Origin: Strigamia acuminata
Lineage: Eukaryota; Arthropoda; Chilopoda; Geophilomorpha; Linotaeniidae
Direction of reading: 5' to 3'
Length of the DNA stretch: 64,000 nucleotides
NCBI GenBank assembly: GCA_949358305.1
Contig: OX442314.1
Span: forward strand, 6,699,087 to 6,763,086
Below are positions 20,513 to 31,505 of this stretch, piece by piece. Every line of letters starts with the position of its first letter. The stretch's first letter is position 1. The position numbers and the translations under genes are program-made. A model generated the notes under the pieces. That model saw nothing but the letters and a program-made list of their open reading frames with translations. It did not search any database and was not told the origin of the DNA.

Positions 20513-23500
20513 TAACCTCCTCCTTACTGGACCTCACACTGGTGGAAAAACAGATCAAGGAGATGAAGAAAATACTGAAGTTCTATGAGGAAGCCGCCAC
20601 ACCATTTGACAAACGGGAAATCGAAATTAGAGACGAAGATAGCATAGCCAAAGCTTTCATGACTTTACCGCTTGATCAAGGGGCCAAACCCCTTAAAAGG
20701 CGACTACTCCGCTGCAACCTGTCCACCGAGGCAAAAAGCACATTAGCCAAAATGCCTATCTCTTTCGGCAAAAAAGTGTTAATGGGACTACTCGATTCAG
20801 GAGCGGACCATTCGTTCATCTCCACTGACTTGTTCGAGTCACTCGACAAGAAGATAAAGAAAAAATTGAGGGGAATGAACGAGAACATCCGGGTCCTTAC
20901 AGCAGCAGGCGAAGTCCGAGCGGTGGGAACCCTGTCAACCGATTTCGTGTGGGAGGGAGGTACGATTAAGCACTACTTTATCGTGCTACCGACCCGCGAT
21001 ACGATCCTATTAATAGGCATGGATTTAATGGAACGAATGAACATCCAGCCCAACCCGGTCACGCGTTCGTGGAACTACATCGATAATCACGAAGACCCAA
21101 GATTACCCATAATACCTGCTGAGTTCCTAGAAAAATCTAAGAACGACGAGGAATGGGAAGGAGGCGAGATTAAAAAGTTCATTCAAGACTATAATTTCAA
21201 ATTATTTAATACTATCCTCCAAGAACAAAACTTAATACATAATCTGGCGGTCGATGCTAATCTGGGAGAGGAACGTACTAAACTCCTCGAGGAAATGCTT
21301 AAAAAACATTCTAAAAATCTGAACAAAGAGCCGGGGAAGACAAGTTACGTCATGCACGAAATCGAGCTAGTCACGGGCAAACCTGTACGAGTACCTTTCA
21401 AGACCATGAATCCTCAGAAGAGACATATCGTAAGGACAATGTGTCAGGAATTGCTCGAAAAGGGAATCGTTTCTAACGCAGTCGGAGAGTACGGAATGAG
21501 GATTGTCCTCGTTATGCGACCAGGCTCCGAACCACGCCTCTGCATAGATTACCGACCTTTAAACGCCATAACTGTCATCGACCCCATTCAAATGCCATCA
21601 ATAGAAGCGATTCTGCGAGAACTCGCCCCATTCAACTGGGTCACGACCATGGATCTATCCAAGGGTTACTGGCAGGTTGAATTGCGGGAGGAAGACAAGG
21701 AAAAAACAGCTTTTTGGGCACCCCAGGGCCGCCTCATGTTCAACGTGATGCCCTTTGGGTTAGTAAATGCCCCAGCCACCTTCCAAAGGCTAATTGAGAA
21801 AGTTCTCGGCGAAGCGCTGCATAAATACGCATGGGCCTACCTCGACGACATCGTAATCGTCTCTCAGACCTTCGAGGATCACTTGGTCTACGTGAACGAC
21901 GTAATAGAACGACTCACAAAAGCCGGACTAAATATCCATCCGGGAAAAAGTAAATTTTGTCGCAAAGAACTGGCATTCCTGGGTTACACTGTTGGAGTAG
22001 ATGGCCTGTCCATCGACCCAAAAAAGACTCAAGCGATCAGCCAATTCCCAGCCCCAGAGGACATAAAAGGGGTCCAGCGTTTTATGGGCATGGTAAACTT
22101 CTTCAATCGGATGCTCCCAAATCTAGCAGACGTGGCAGCACCCATTACCGATCTATTACGCAACGACAAAGATTTCGAGTGGACTAGCCACTGCGAAACC
22201 TCTTTTAACAAAATAAAACAAATGTTAATCGATGCAAAAAGAATTCCATTACCCGACCTCAATCGAGAGTTTACACTTCACACCGACGCCAGTCGAATCG
22301 ATCTCGGTGCCGCGTTACTTCAAAAGCACACCATCGATGGAGTGGAACACGAGGTCCCAACAATGTTCATCAGTCGTAAACTACAAGCAGCGGAAAGAAA
22401 TTACAACGCTACGGAGCTAGAGTGTCTAGCAGTAGTTTGGGCAGTCCGAAAGTTCCGGCCGTACCTGGAATTTACCAAGTTTAACGTGCAAACGGACCAC
22501 GAGGCCCTAAATTGGCTGATGGGATTAAAAGAACCCTCCGGAAGAATGGCTCGCTGGCAGCTAGAACTGATGTCCTGCGATTTAATCATAGAATATCGGC
22601 CAGGCAAGTTCAACGTAGTAGCCGACGCACTCTCACGTGCGCCAGCCTCTGAACCCGAAGACGAAACTGACTGCGGAGAGGACGATTCCCGCCTTTTCTA
22701 CTGCCCAAACCCCATTCGGAAATGGGAATTTAAAAAGCTGAACGAGTTACCCAAGAAGAAACTCGAGTCGGGAGACCAAAATTATTACAATTACTGGCTT
22801 CGAGCGTACCAGTCAGTCAAAGACGCTCACCCCCACCACGAATTAACGATCGAACCTCGAATTTCGGATAAATATGTTCGAGCATTCGTCGCTCACGTAA
22901 CTAAGGGAACGACTAGCAAGCCGCCCACTAGGGACGAATTAATAGCCGCCCAGGTGAAGGACGATTTCTGTAAAATTTATCGAGAATTCATCTTAAATAA
23001 AAAATTCCCCGACGAGACGTTCGACGAAATTCAACGCGAGGAATTCGAGAGAGCGGCCTCCTCATACTTAATCGAGGATGGACTTCTATTAAAACACCAC
23101 CCGAATTTTCGCGATGACCTGACGGAAACAGGAACTTCGATGAAGGTCGTTATCCCCAGGAGTCTGCTGACCAAGTTTTTGTGGATGGTCCACGGACACC
23201 CGCTCGCCGGACATTCTGGAGTGGCCAGAACGATCTACAGAGCAAACCAACTTTATTTTTGGCCAAAAATGACCAGGGATATCGTTCGTTTCATACATCA
23301 TTGTTCCAGATGCCAAACATGTAAACCCAGGACGCAGAAGAATTACGAGAAAATCTCACTCGGCCCCTTCGCCCCCTTTGATTGCTGGAGCGTAGATCTA
23401 ATGGGCCCGAAACCAACGTCCTCAAATAAAAACAAATACATCTTGGTAATTATGGACGTCGCGACTGGTTGGCCGGAACTCTTCCCGATGGAAAGGCCAA

Positions 23501-24522
23501 CGAAACAGAAAATTATTCGATGCCTCTACGAAGTCGCACTGCATTTCGGATTCCCTCGGAAACTAATCTCCAATAATGGGCCACAATTCACGTCAAATTT
23601 ATATAAGGACTTCTGCAAAAAGTTCGACATCGAGCCATCGTACACATCGACCTATAACCCACGGGCCAATCCCGTGGAAAGGCTGAATCGCGACATAAAA
23701 TACGCCTTGGCGATTTTTACTGACGTTCACTCCAGCTGGGACGAATATCTTCGTGAAATCGCCTTCAGCATTCGTACAACGATCTCGAGGAATCGCAAAT
23801 TCTCTCCAGCGTTTCTAAACTTCGCTCGGGAACTCAGAGTACCCTGGGACCCGCGAATACCAGAAGGAATACTGGAAGTCGATCCAGAAAAACCACATCT
23901 TTACGTCGATAAATTGGAACAAGTAATTACGGCCACGTATCAGCACATGATGTCGCACATCTTCGACATGAGAGATTGCATTAACGCTGCTGGAAAGGAT
24001 CGGCCCTTCTGCAACTTTAAAGTCAATGACCTCGTCTGGAAAGACACACATATTCAGTCCAGCGCTGATAAGGGAATCCACGCGGGCTTAGCTGATAAAC
24101 GAGACGGCCCTTACGTCATCATTGAGGCGCACGGCGGAAACGCATTTAAACTGAAAAGATTGGCGGACAACGTTAATTTCAGATCCATCAACGCTCGGGA
24201 ATTAACTCCATACTTACCCGAGTTCCCTCAAGAAGCTTGGACAGAAAATCAAACGAAACCAGCTCAATCTCCGATTGTTCGCGATATGTTTCTAGATGAA
24301 CAAACTGAACAGATCAGTTTAATTCAAGACGAGTTACACGAGTCAGCCGACGCCCCAGATGATCTTTCGGAGAGGGAGGAAATAGTCGATATATCTCCTA
24401 AAAAAGGAAAACAATCAAACAAAAATAAGGCTACAGGAATCCCCAAACCTGATAAAGTCTACGGTATGCGCCGGCACAAACCAAATCCGTTCATCAAGGA
24501 TGGAAAAATAGTCGGAAAATAG
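20467..24522 (+). CDS. pol: Pol polyprotein of gypsy copy 1 (PR-RT-RH-IN)
   Basis: Made by -1 frameshifting. Numbering from the GTG codon at 20542 (1326 codons): protease LLDSGADHSF with D85; reverse transcriptase with YLDDIV at 433-438; RNase H with HTDASRIDLGAAL (D582) and a tether; integrase zinc finger from H884 (GHPLAGHSG, then HCSRCQTC); integrase core with D952 (WSVDLMGP), position 1011 (ISNNGPQFTS) and E1046 (NPVERLNR). Position 1011 is Asn where the family has Asp, so strand transfer by this copy is probably lost. The spacing of 35 to E1046 fits the NPxER subtype. A basic C-terminal tail (KKGKQSNKNKATG) follows. It would process Gag, copy the RNA and insert the cDNA. No stop or frame lesion. 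Confidence 0.93.
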   Translation: MEFAGGTKITPLPLAITSSLLDLTLVEKQIKEMKKILKFYEEAATPFDKREIEIRDEDSIAKAFMTLPLDQGAKPLKRRLLRCNLSTEAKSTLAKMPISFGKKVLMGLLDSGADHSFISTDLFESLDKKIKKKLRGMNENIRVLTAAGEVRAVGTLSTDFVWEGGTIKHYFIVLPTRDTILLIGMDLMERMNIQPNPVTRSWNYIDNHEDPRLPIIPAEFLEKSKNDEEWEGGEIKKFIQDYNFKLFNTILQEQNLIHNLAVDANLGEERTKLLEEMLKKHSKNLNKEPGKTSYVMHEIELVTGKPVRVPFKTMNPQKRHIVRTMCQELLEKGIVSNAVGEYGMRIVLVMRPGSEPRLCIDYRPLNAITVIDPIQMPSIEAILRELAPFNWVTTMDLSKGYWQVELREEDKEKTAFWAPQGRLMFNVMPFGLVNAPATFQRLIEKVLGEALHKYAWAYLDDIVIVSQTFEDHLVYVNDVIERLTKAGLNIHPGKSKFCRKELAFLGYTVGVDGLSIDPKKTQAISQFPAPEDIKGVQRFMGMVNFFNRMLPNLADVAAPITDLLRNDKDFEWTSHCETSFNKIKQMLIDAKRIPLPDLNREFTLHTDASRIDLGAALLQKHTIDGVEHEVPTMFISRKLQAAERNYNATELECLAVVWAVRKFRPYLEFTKFNVQTDHEALNWLMGLKEPSGRMARWQLELMSCDLIIEYRPGKFNVVADALSRAPASEPEDETDCGEDDSRLFYCPNPIRKWEFKKLNELPKKKLESGDQNYYNYWLRAYQSVKDAHPHHELTIEPRISDKYVRAFVAHVTKGTTSKPPTRDELIAAQVKDDFCKIYREFILNKKFPDETFDEIQREEFERAASSYLIEDGLLLKHHPNFRDDLTETGTSMKVVIPRSLLTKFLWMVHGHPLAGHSGVARTIYRANQLYFWPKMTRDIVRFIHHCSRCQTCKPRTQKNYEKISLGPFAPFDCWSVDLMGPKPTSSNKNKYILVIMDVATGWPELFPMERPTKQKIIRCLYEVALHFGFPRKLISNNGPQFTSNLYKDFCKKFDIEPSYTSTYNPRANPVERLNRDIKYALAIFTDVHSSWDEYLREIAFSIRTTISRNRKFSPAFLNFARELRVPWDPRIPEGILEVDPEKPHLYVDKLEQVITATYQHMMSHIFDMRDCINAAGKDRPFCNFKVNDLVWKDTHIQSSADKGIHAGLADKRDGPYVIIEAHGGNAFKLKRLADNVNFRSINARELTPYLPEFPQEAWTENQTKPAQSPIVRDMFLDEQTEQISLIQDELHESADAPDDLSEREEIVDISPKKGKQSNKNKATGIPKPDKVYGMRRHKPNPFIKDGKIVGK

Positions 24523-24738
24523 CGAAGAAAAAACATCAAGTAAAACTCCGGCCATTGTCTCAAATGAGAAAAACAACCACAGGGGGGACACCTGTTACGT
24601 CCCACAATGCGTCCTAATTGGCCAAACCAATCAAAGACGACATGAGACTAATAGTTAACCTCTAACCCGACCCACAATTATCACTGTCATCTCCAGCGAA
24701 GGCGACGAAGAGATCGCTCCACATCGCTCCAAAAAATC
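24523..24738 (+). promoter_or_regulatory. pol-ORF3 spacer
   Basis: 216 bp without a coding frame. It includes CGTCCCACAATGCGTCC and several short direct motifs; it could hold a splice acceptor or an internal promoter for ORF3, but I see no clear TATA box. Confidence 0.3.
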
Positions 24739-27700
24739 ATGAAAAGAAATGATTGGAAGAAGGAAATCGAAAAAGCGCTGGATAACGTCTCCGAAGACGA
24801 CGATGAAAATCAAGTCGAATTGTTACAGATCGTGTTAAACGAAGACGATGGAAATTGGGATGATCCCAATGACCACCAACCCGACGTAAGTAAAAAATAC
24901 ATGAAATTCAATTTTCGGTAATTAAAAGTACGAGATAAGTTCGTGGACTGACCACGAACGACGAAATAACTCAACTTTAAGTGACAAATTGTCAATCCAA
25001 ACAAACGCCGAAAGAAAAATTAACTTCGCAACACGTGCCCGAAAAGCACATGGCCGACCAAGACGCCATCTTGTGTCAAAAGAAGACAACTCTTCAAAAT
25101 CTAACAAACTGGCCAACTTTTCTAATATATCCATTTTATTTCTAATATTCAGGATGGATATCGAACCACGTGGGGACAGATCGACCCGAAACGAGTCTCA
25201 GCAGGAAGTTTATGGCGCGAAGTCATCCACATATTGTTCCGCCAAGCATTGGAAGAATTGGTCAACTTTGATCCATGGAAAATCCGCTTGTTACTGTCCC
25301 GTGCGATCAGCCGCTATTGGTCTAGCCAACAAACGCTGATCCACTATATGCCGCGACAATACCACGAAGCGTTACGGGCGGTCATTTCAAGGAACATGGA
25401 CCCGCCGGCGCCAATCCCAAATCCATTGATCCGAGCCGCCTTTCCGGACGACGAAAGGGGATGGGAAGTCTACGAACAGTGGCGCGACGCCGAAACGGAC
25501 GAGGAAAAACACGAAATCCACATGGCGTATTATGAAGAAGTGAGAATGAACGCTCACGATGAAGTTTTCAAGTATCTGCAGCCCGACGGTTATTCAACGG
25601 AAGAGATCAAGATTTGGCTGCAACAAATCCAGGGCAACCGACCCGATCGCCCGGATTGGAGACCGCGACACGGTTTCATCCGCTCACAACGGGCAATGCA
25701 CCAACTATATTATCTCGGTTTCTTCGGCCGCAAACGACAAAAGGCCGAAAAACGCCTCTCTAACGAGCACGACGAAGGCGGTTGCTCAGCAAAAAAGCCG
25801 TGCCTGGACAAACCAAGCACTTCCGGCAGTTCAACCAAAAAGAAACCCGCGACAAAGAAACGCCTGGCCAAACCAAGCGTCTTCACTCGCCTCGAAAGAG
25901 GAAGAAGCCCACACGCCTCACAACCTCGTTCCCAAGATGTCCCGTCGACTGGCCGAAGAAGAAGATATTCTCCCGAGCGCTCAAACCACCGAGACGACCG
26001 ACGGAGGAGCGATAAAAGTCAAGAATCGTGGGACGAATATCGCAGAGATTACTTCCAAAGAAGGGAAGAGAAAAAAGAAACTTGGAAGCGATATAGAGAA
26101 GACTACATACGCGAGCGCGAAGAAAAAGCCAGACGCGCGAAGGAAGACGTCCGTAGACAGGACGAGAGGAGAAGAAAAATGTCCAAATCCCGCGCACGAG
26201 CATGGAAGACTCATCGCGAAGAAGAACTGCGACAACGAGTCGAAAGGCGTTACGAAAATGTCAAAACAATTCGGGACAAACCCGAACCGATGAAGATCGA
26301 CGATGACGTAATCCTCGACGAAGTCCCCGACCAAAAGAAGATTTATACACAGGCGGATCTCGTCGCAAAAATTCTAGAATATCAGAATGCGCAACCGAAG
26401 CCAGTATACCGCCGGACGCTATCTACTGTCTCAAGCCTGGAGACGACGCCGAGCGCCTTCATCAAGCCCGAATTACCAGCGGCGGGGAGTGAAACATCAA
26501 ACGCCAGTCTCCCAGGCGCCTTTCGAAGGAAAGTAATAATAGGTGCGCCCACACTGAGCTCAATCGAACAACTCGAGAAAAGAGAAGCTCGCTTTGGACC
26601 GGCCAAAGGCAAGCCCTCCCCAGAAGTTTCGACAGCCAGCACTTCCAGAACTCCGATTGTTTGGGACAAGCCCGAACCGGACAAACCACGACGCCTGATC
26701 ACGACTACCGCCCAGCCGCCAGTCTCCGCAGGCTCCATCGTGACTCAAGCCTTAGCGCCAATCAACCCTTCTGAAGGGACGTTGCAGCAGTTTCTGGACA
26801 CGACAACCGTGGAACAGGCGAGATCCCTTCTGGTCGAGATGGATTCGTACCAACAAAACGTGATTCAAAACGTTATCACGAATCTCCAGAGGATTTCGAT
26901 CGAATACACGCAAAATAAGAGTCGGGACCATCCAAATTGGAATACTAGGATAGTCGTAGCGATCACAGATCTAATGTCCATACTCCTAGCCGCCGCCACC
27001 TTTCGAAACGCGCGCGTCGCCGTTGCGGCTTGGATTGTGGTGGCCCACGAAGGATTTCAGGTCCCGCCGGCCCTCGTAGAGAGCTGGACTCGCCTGGTAC
27101 CCTCCGCAGCGGTCGTTCGGGCTCAGATGGTGGCCCAAGATCCAAACCCCGAAGCCTCATACCAAAACGTGCGGGCGGTCATTCGGAATCCACCTCCGTC
27201 GCCTCCAGCCGCTGATACCGTCATGGAAGACCTGGACTCGACAGATTCGGTTCCACCTCCTCCTCCTCCGCCTACCGAGAAGAAGAAGGCTCCCGAGCAA
27301 CTGGCCAAACCAGTCCAACTCGCGAAGAGGAAGACCAAATCGACGATGCTTCGCCCTCAGCCGCAAGATAAGGCTCCAGAGCCAACACCACCCCGGATCG
27401 CGCCGAGATTAACATTGTACTATCCGGGCTTGTCTTTAACCGAAGACACCAAGCAAAAGTTGTTACAAACTCCGGATCGCGGCTTCTCCCTTTACGTGTG
27501 GATGAAAAAGGCTATTGAAGCTGGGCCAGGAAACAACATGTTCATCCAGCACCAGCGACTACTCCGAGCCCATCGAGCGCCGACCAGCGTCGCCGAAGCG
27601 CAAAGGATCCATCACACGAACCAGGGGATGGCCCCCTTTCTACCCCAAATTTGGGCGCATGAGAGAACGGGGAACCCTTTAGAGCCTCCCGGCCATCTAC

Positions 27701-27822
27701 GATTCTACCTGAATGAAAGCGAGGATCCGACAGATTACTCGTCCAGATTGACCACATCTTCTAACCTGGACAAACCAAGTTCGGAAGATAAAACGAGCTA
27801 CGCCAATAATCTGAAGAAATAA
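24739..27822 (+). CDS. ORF3: spliced accessory protein of gypsy copy 1, unknown function
   Basis: Two exons, 24739-24885 and 25153-27822, join in phase 0 (...HQPD then DGYRTTWGQI...) into 938 codons. Exon 1 is acidic. Exon 2 has a globular tract rich in W, Y and P (residues about 50-250), a lysine/arginine/glutamate-rich segment (EEYRRDYFQRREEK style), a helical hydrophobic-patterned domain (VVAITDLMSILLAAATFR), seven prolines at about residue 750, and a conserved C-terminal domain (RLTLYYPGLSLTEDTK; FLPQIWAHERTG). There is no signal peptide, membrane anchor or furin-like site, so it is not an evident envelope gene although it lies in the env position. An RNA-binding, nuclear or assembly role is speculation. 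Copy 2 keeps both splice sites but has nonsense codons. Confidence 0.8.
24886..25152 (+). other. predicted intron in ORF3
   Basis: 267 bp from GAC/GTAAGT to a T-rich tract and AATATTCAG/GATGG. Both sites are present in copy 2 (52307 down to 52040). The intron has stops in frame, so splicing is needed to join the two coding parts. Confidence 0.75.
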
Positions 27823-28007
27823 GATGATTGCAGCTTCAATCAAAAAGGAATTTCGTTTCTAGTCATAAGTTAATCATGTCTATACGAATGAACCTCTTTT
27901 TTAAAGTGTATAATAATTTTTTACTAATCACCTCATCCTCATTATAATAAAAGTATTTGTTTTCGTGATGATGTTTTTCAGTTTATTTTAGAGGGTCCCG
28001 ATAGTTT

Positions 28008-28024
28008 ATTCTCGGGGAGGGACG
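28008..28024 (+). promoter_or_regulatory. polypurine tract of gypsy copy 1
   Basis: CGGGGAGGGACG directly before the 3' LTR start; expected plus-strand primer. Confidence 0.7.
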
Positions 28025-28654
28025 TGTGGTGATTCGGCATCACCTGAAGATATAATTAGGGGGTAATTATATTATTATTGATTCTTGACACTAGAGTGCG
28101 CCAAAAACGGTGACTAGACTGACTAGTCCTTAGTTTCTGCGAACCTGCATAATCACGACGATTTGCATATGACGTCATTTCCGGTTGATATATAAGATCG
28201 AAGCTTGACCGGAAACGACACTACAGTTACCACATTTCAGCAAGAGCACCATTTACCTCACCTTTCAGGCCGTTTCACGGATTGATCGAGGACCGGTGCC
28301 CGCTGACCATTCAACTGTACAACAGCCACATTTATTTAGCGTAGCCAAACTACGCTAGAATAAATATCCAAGCGATATTCGTTTAATTCGCACGAGAAAG
28401 CGAATTCTCGCGTGTTCATTATAACACGTGGAAATAACCCTAGACAACAACACAGACCACGCGTAGGACTAAACAATAGGATCCGCCATTGTTTAGCGGC
28501 GACTCGTATTTGCAGAAGAATCCGAGGACCATCACTGGAATCATCTAAACCATTACTGTATTAGTAAGCGCGTTAATAAAGCAGTATTGCAACATATATC
28601 ATATTCCCGAGTACTATTATTTATTATCTTTAACCACAAAGTCGAATCACGACA
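28025..28654 (+). repeat. 3' LTR of gypsy copy 1
   Basis: 630 bp, differing from the 5' LTR at about five positions by eye (for example AATCACTACG against AATCACGACG). Confidence 0.95.
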
Positions 28655-29834
28655 AAGTGTCCTCAGTATCCAACCTCTCACTCAGTGATTGGGTGGATTC
28701 TGGCAACCCTTACCCTCATTGGAGAAGCAGACATTCAATTGTATGGCAAGAGCATATATTCCTGTGCAACCGGAAATACCTCGCTCTTGTCATGATATTT
28801 GTTGAACACATACTTACTTGAGCCCGCATATATTTATACATGCATACTCCGCCTTCAACGGTGCTGCTTACCATGAACTGTGGTGAAATGCGGATTGTTG
28901 ATCGTACGAGCATTAAGTACTCGCTAGGCTGGGTGACGCTGCGGGACTTGGTGATGGATGACGCTTACCATCAATGTCCTGTGAGGCAGACGGCGACTGT
29001 GTGATTGCGAGGATATTGGGCTGAGCGATGGATGATGTTTACCGTTCGGACCCGATAGGATTTAATATTTTATATTTTGCAGTTTAGATTCACCCAACTA
29101 AGTTGACTAAATCACCAAAATGTATCATGATGTAAAACTAAGTTTTACTCACGATAAACACATCAGTTTACATGGAATCGGAAGTAAACATTTCAGCAGG
29201 CAAATGACAACCAAATTTGCTTGCCTGTAATTCAGATGAGACACCATAATGATAAATAGATTACGTTATAAATTGATAACCAAAATTATGCGTAATCTTA
29301 CATAACGATGATACCAGGTATAAATATCGAAGAGATATTCACACGTGGCCAACTTGGTAAATGTCTTCGACAAAACATTTAAACCAACCGCCAACCCCAA
29401 TTGTGACATTGTGGAATAAGTCAACCATACCTCTCGGATACCGCCCATTACACATCCATAGATTCGAACCAAGGACCAGTCAGACCGACATGGACGACAT
29501 CTTTCCTCCATGCGAATAGATACGCAAAACTATCTATTTCGGAGTTCAAGGACGACCATCAAGCTGTTATTATTTTAGGGCTTCACGGCCATATGCGATG
29601 TATAGTTTAATTTACCGTTTAAGTGGGCCATTTGCCGGCCATATTATTTATATAACGTAGTTATATCAAATAAATGTCATCTGATTTGAGAAACACACGC
29701 TTCCAATTATTTACACTTTTACATGATTCACTATTCACTAATTGTTAGACTTATTCTCGTGCGCTTTTTAATGTTTGACATAGCATTTCTCGACCAAGTA
29801 TGTAAAATACTTGCGCCGAAAGTACACTGTCACA

Positions 29835-30104
29835 CATTAAAAGGTGTTGCATTGTATTTTTAAAGGCTTTTATTTAACTTGACGTGACCGTTTGTTATTC
29901 ATTTGTTTCAATGTCCGGCGTTTGTAGTGCCACCCGTACTCCATTGAAACAACAATGGATGCCAAATCGTCCAATTTGAGTCTAAAACTGCTTTTTTTCA
30001 TACGAAAAAGGTTTCGATAAATTCTGAAACCACATTCAGTTTGTAGAGGATTTAACGCTCTGCTAGCCTGTACATTTTTTCTTTTAATATTATAAAGAAG
30101 AGTA
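29835..30104. other. no recognised feature
   Basis: Unique-looking sequence; ATGCCAAATCGTCCAATTTG near 29958 resembles 4212-4232. Confidence 0.35.
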
Positions 30105-30650
30105 CAGTAGAACGTCGATTATCGGAACATCGGTCATACAAACAACTGTTTTTTATATTTTTTATCGATTTCTTATCGAATTTTAATCGATTTGAACCGA
30201 TTTCTTATTAAATTTTAATCGATTTTAACCGATTTCTTATTGAATTTTAATCGATTTTAACCGATTTCTTATTGAATTTTAATCGATTTTAACCGATTTC
30301 TTATTGAATTTTAATCTATTTTAACCGATTTCTTATTGAATTTTAATCGATTTTAACCGATTTCTTATTGAATTTTAATCGATTTTAATCGATTTTAACC
30401 GTTTTATTATTGAATTCTAATCGCTTTTAACCGATTACTAATCAAATTTTAATCAATTTTAACCGATTTTTTATTGATTTTTAAAGATTTTAACCGATTT
30501 CTTATTGATTTTTAACGATATTAATCGATTTCTAACGATTTTAATCGATTTCTAACGTTTTTTAATCGATTACTAACTACTTTTAATCGATTTCTAACTA
30601 CTTTTAATCGATTTTTAAGAGATTTTTCTTTAATGTACTGTAAAAATGTA
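30105..30650 (+). repeat. 32-bp satellite array, possibly inside a pogo-like element
   Basis: TTTTAATCGATTTTAACCGA followed by TTTCTTATTGAA repeats about eight times from 30160 to 30480, then decays to 30620. The left boundary CAGTAGAACGTCGATTATCG looks like a pogo-type terminal repeat and the right side has GTACTGTA, so the array may have grown from an element's inner repeats. Confidence 0.65.
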
Positions 30651-30675
30651 CATGTACATTTATGTACATGTACAT

Positions 30676-31304
30676 TGTCGTGATTCGACTTTGTGGTTAA
30701 AGATAATAAATAATAGTACTCGGGAATATGATATATGTTGCAATACTGCTTTATTAACGCGCTTACTAATACAGTAATGGTTTAGATGATTCCAGTGATG
30801 GTCCTTGGATTCTTCTGCGAATACGAGTCGCCGCTAAACAATGGCGGATCCTATTGTTTAGTCTTACGCGTGGTCTGTGTTGTTGTCTAGGGTTATTTCC
30901 ACGTGTTATAATGAACACGCGAGAATTCGCTTTCTCGTGCGAATTAAACGAGTATCGCTTGGATATTTATTCTAGCGTAGTTTGGCTACGCTAAATAAAT
31001 GTGGCTGTTGTACAGTTGAATGGTCAGCGGGCACCGGTCCTCGATCAATCCGTGAAACGGCCTGAAAGGTGAGGTAAATGGTGCTCTTGCTGAAATGTGG
31101 TAACTGTAGTGTCGTTTCCGGTCAAGCTTCGATCTTATATATCAACCGGAAATGACGTCATATGCAAATCGTCGTGATTATGCAGGTTCGCAGAAACTAA
31201 GGACTAGTCAGTCTAGTCACCGTTTCTGGCGCACTCTAGTGTCAAGAATCAATAATAATATAATTACCCCTAATTATATCTTCAGGTGATGCCGAATCAC
31301 CACA
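30676..31304 (-). repeat. 3' LTR of gypsy copy 2
   Basis: Begins TGTCGTGATTCGAC and ends GAATCACCACA in + orientation, followed by the CGTCCCTCCCCG polypurine tract complement. Confidence 0.95.
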
Positions 31305-31505
31305 CGTCCCTCCCCGAGAATAAACTATCGGGACCCTCTAAATAAACTGAAAAACATCATCACGAAAATAAATACTTTTATTACAATGAGGATGAGGTGA
31401 TTAGTAAAAAATTATTATACACTTTAAATAAGAGGTTCATTCGTATAGACATGATTAACTTATGACTAGAAACGAAATTCTTTTTTGATTGGAGTTGCAA
31501 TCATC

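Larger units (their letters stand above)
16824..28654 (+). mobile_element. Ty3/gypsy LTR retrotransposon, copy 1 (11.8 kb)
   Basis: Complete element: LTR 16824-17453, primer site, gag, frameshift signal, pol, spliced ORF3, polypurine tract, LTR 28025-28654. It is flanked by AAGT on both sides (16820-16823, 28655-28658). I see about five differences between the two 630-bp LTRs, so the insertion is recent. Domain order PR-RT-RH-IN places it in Ty3/gypsy. At 11.8 kb it is long, because of a 982-codon gag and the extra 938-codon ORF3 where an env gene would sit in other lineages. Frames are open, but integrase carries Asn at the second catalytic position. Confidence 0.95.
16577..29834 (+). repeat. 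old LTR-like copy C, split by gypsy copy 1
   Basis: 16577-16823 and 28655-29834 together continue one sequence of the same family: ACTTAATCCAAAGTGTGTCC and ATCCAGTTCCTGTCC on the left, then AAGTGTCCTCAGTATCC, CTCGCTCTTGTCATGATATT and ATCAAATAAATGTC on the right, ending at ACTGTCACA. At the corresponding place copy B has TGAATGTGTCCTGAGTATCC, so the gypsy element landed inside it and duplicated AAGT. Frames inside have no motif. Confidence 0.55.

Noticed and set aside
25153-27822. ORF3 as an envelope glycoprotein
   Set aside because: No signal peptide, no transmembrane anchor, no glycosylation-rich ectodomain or cleavage site, and a highly charged composition.
30160-30480. CRISPR-like or coding repeats
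   Set aside because: Tandem 32-bp AT-rich units without spacers, stops in the frames I followed.
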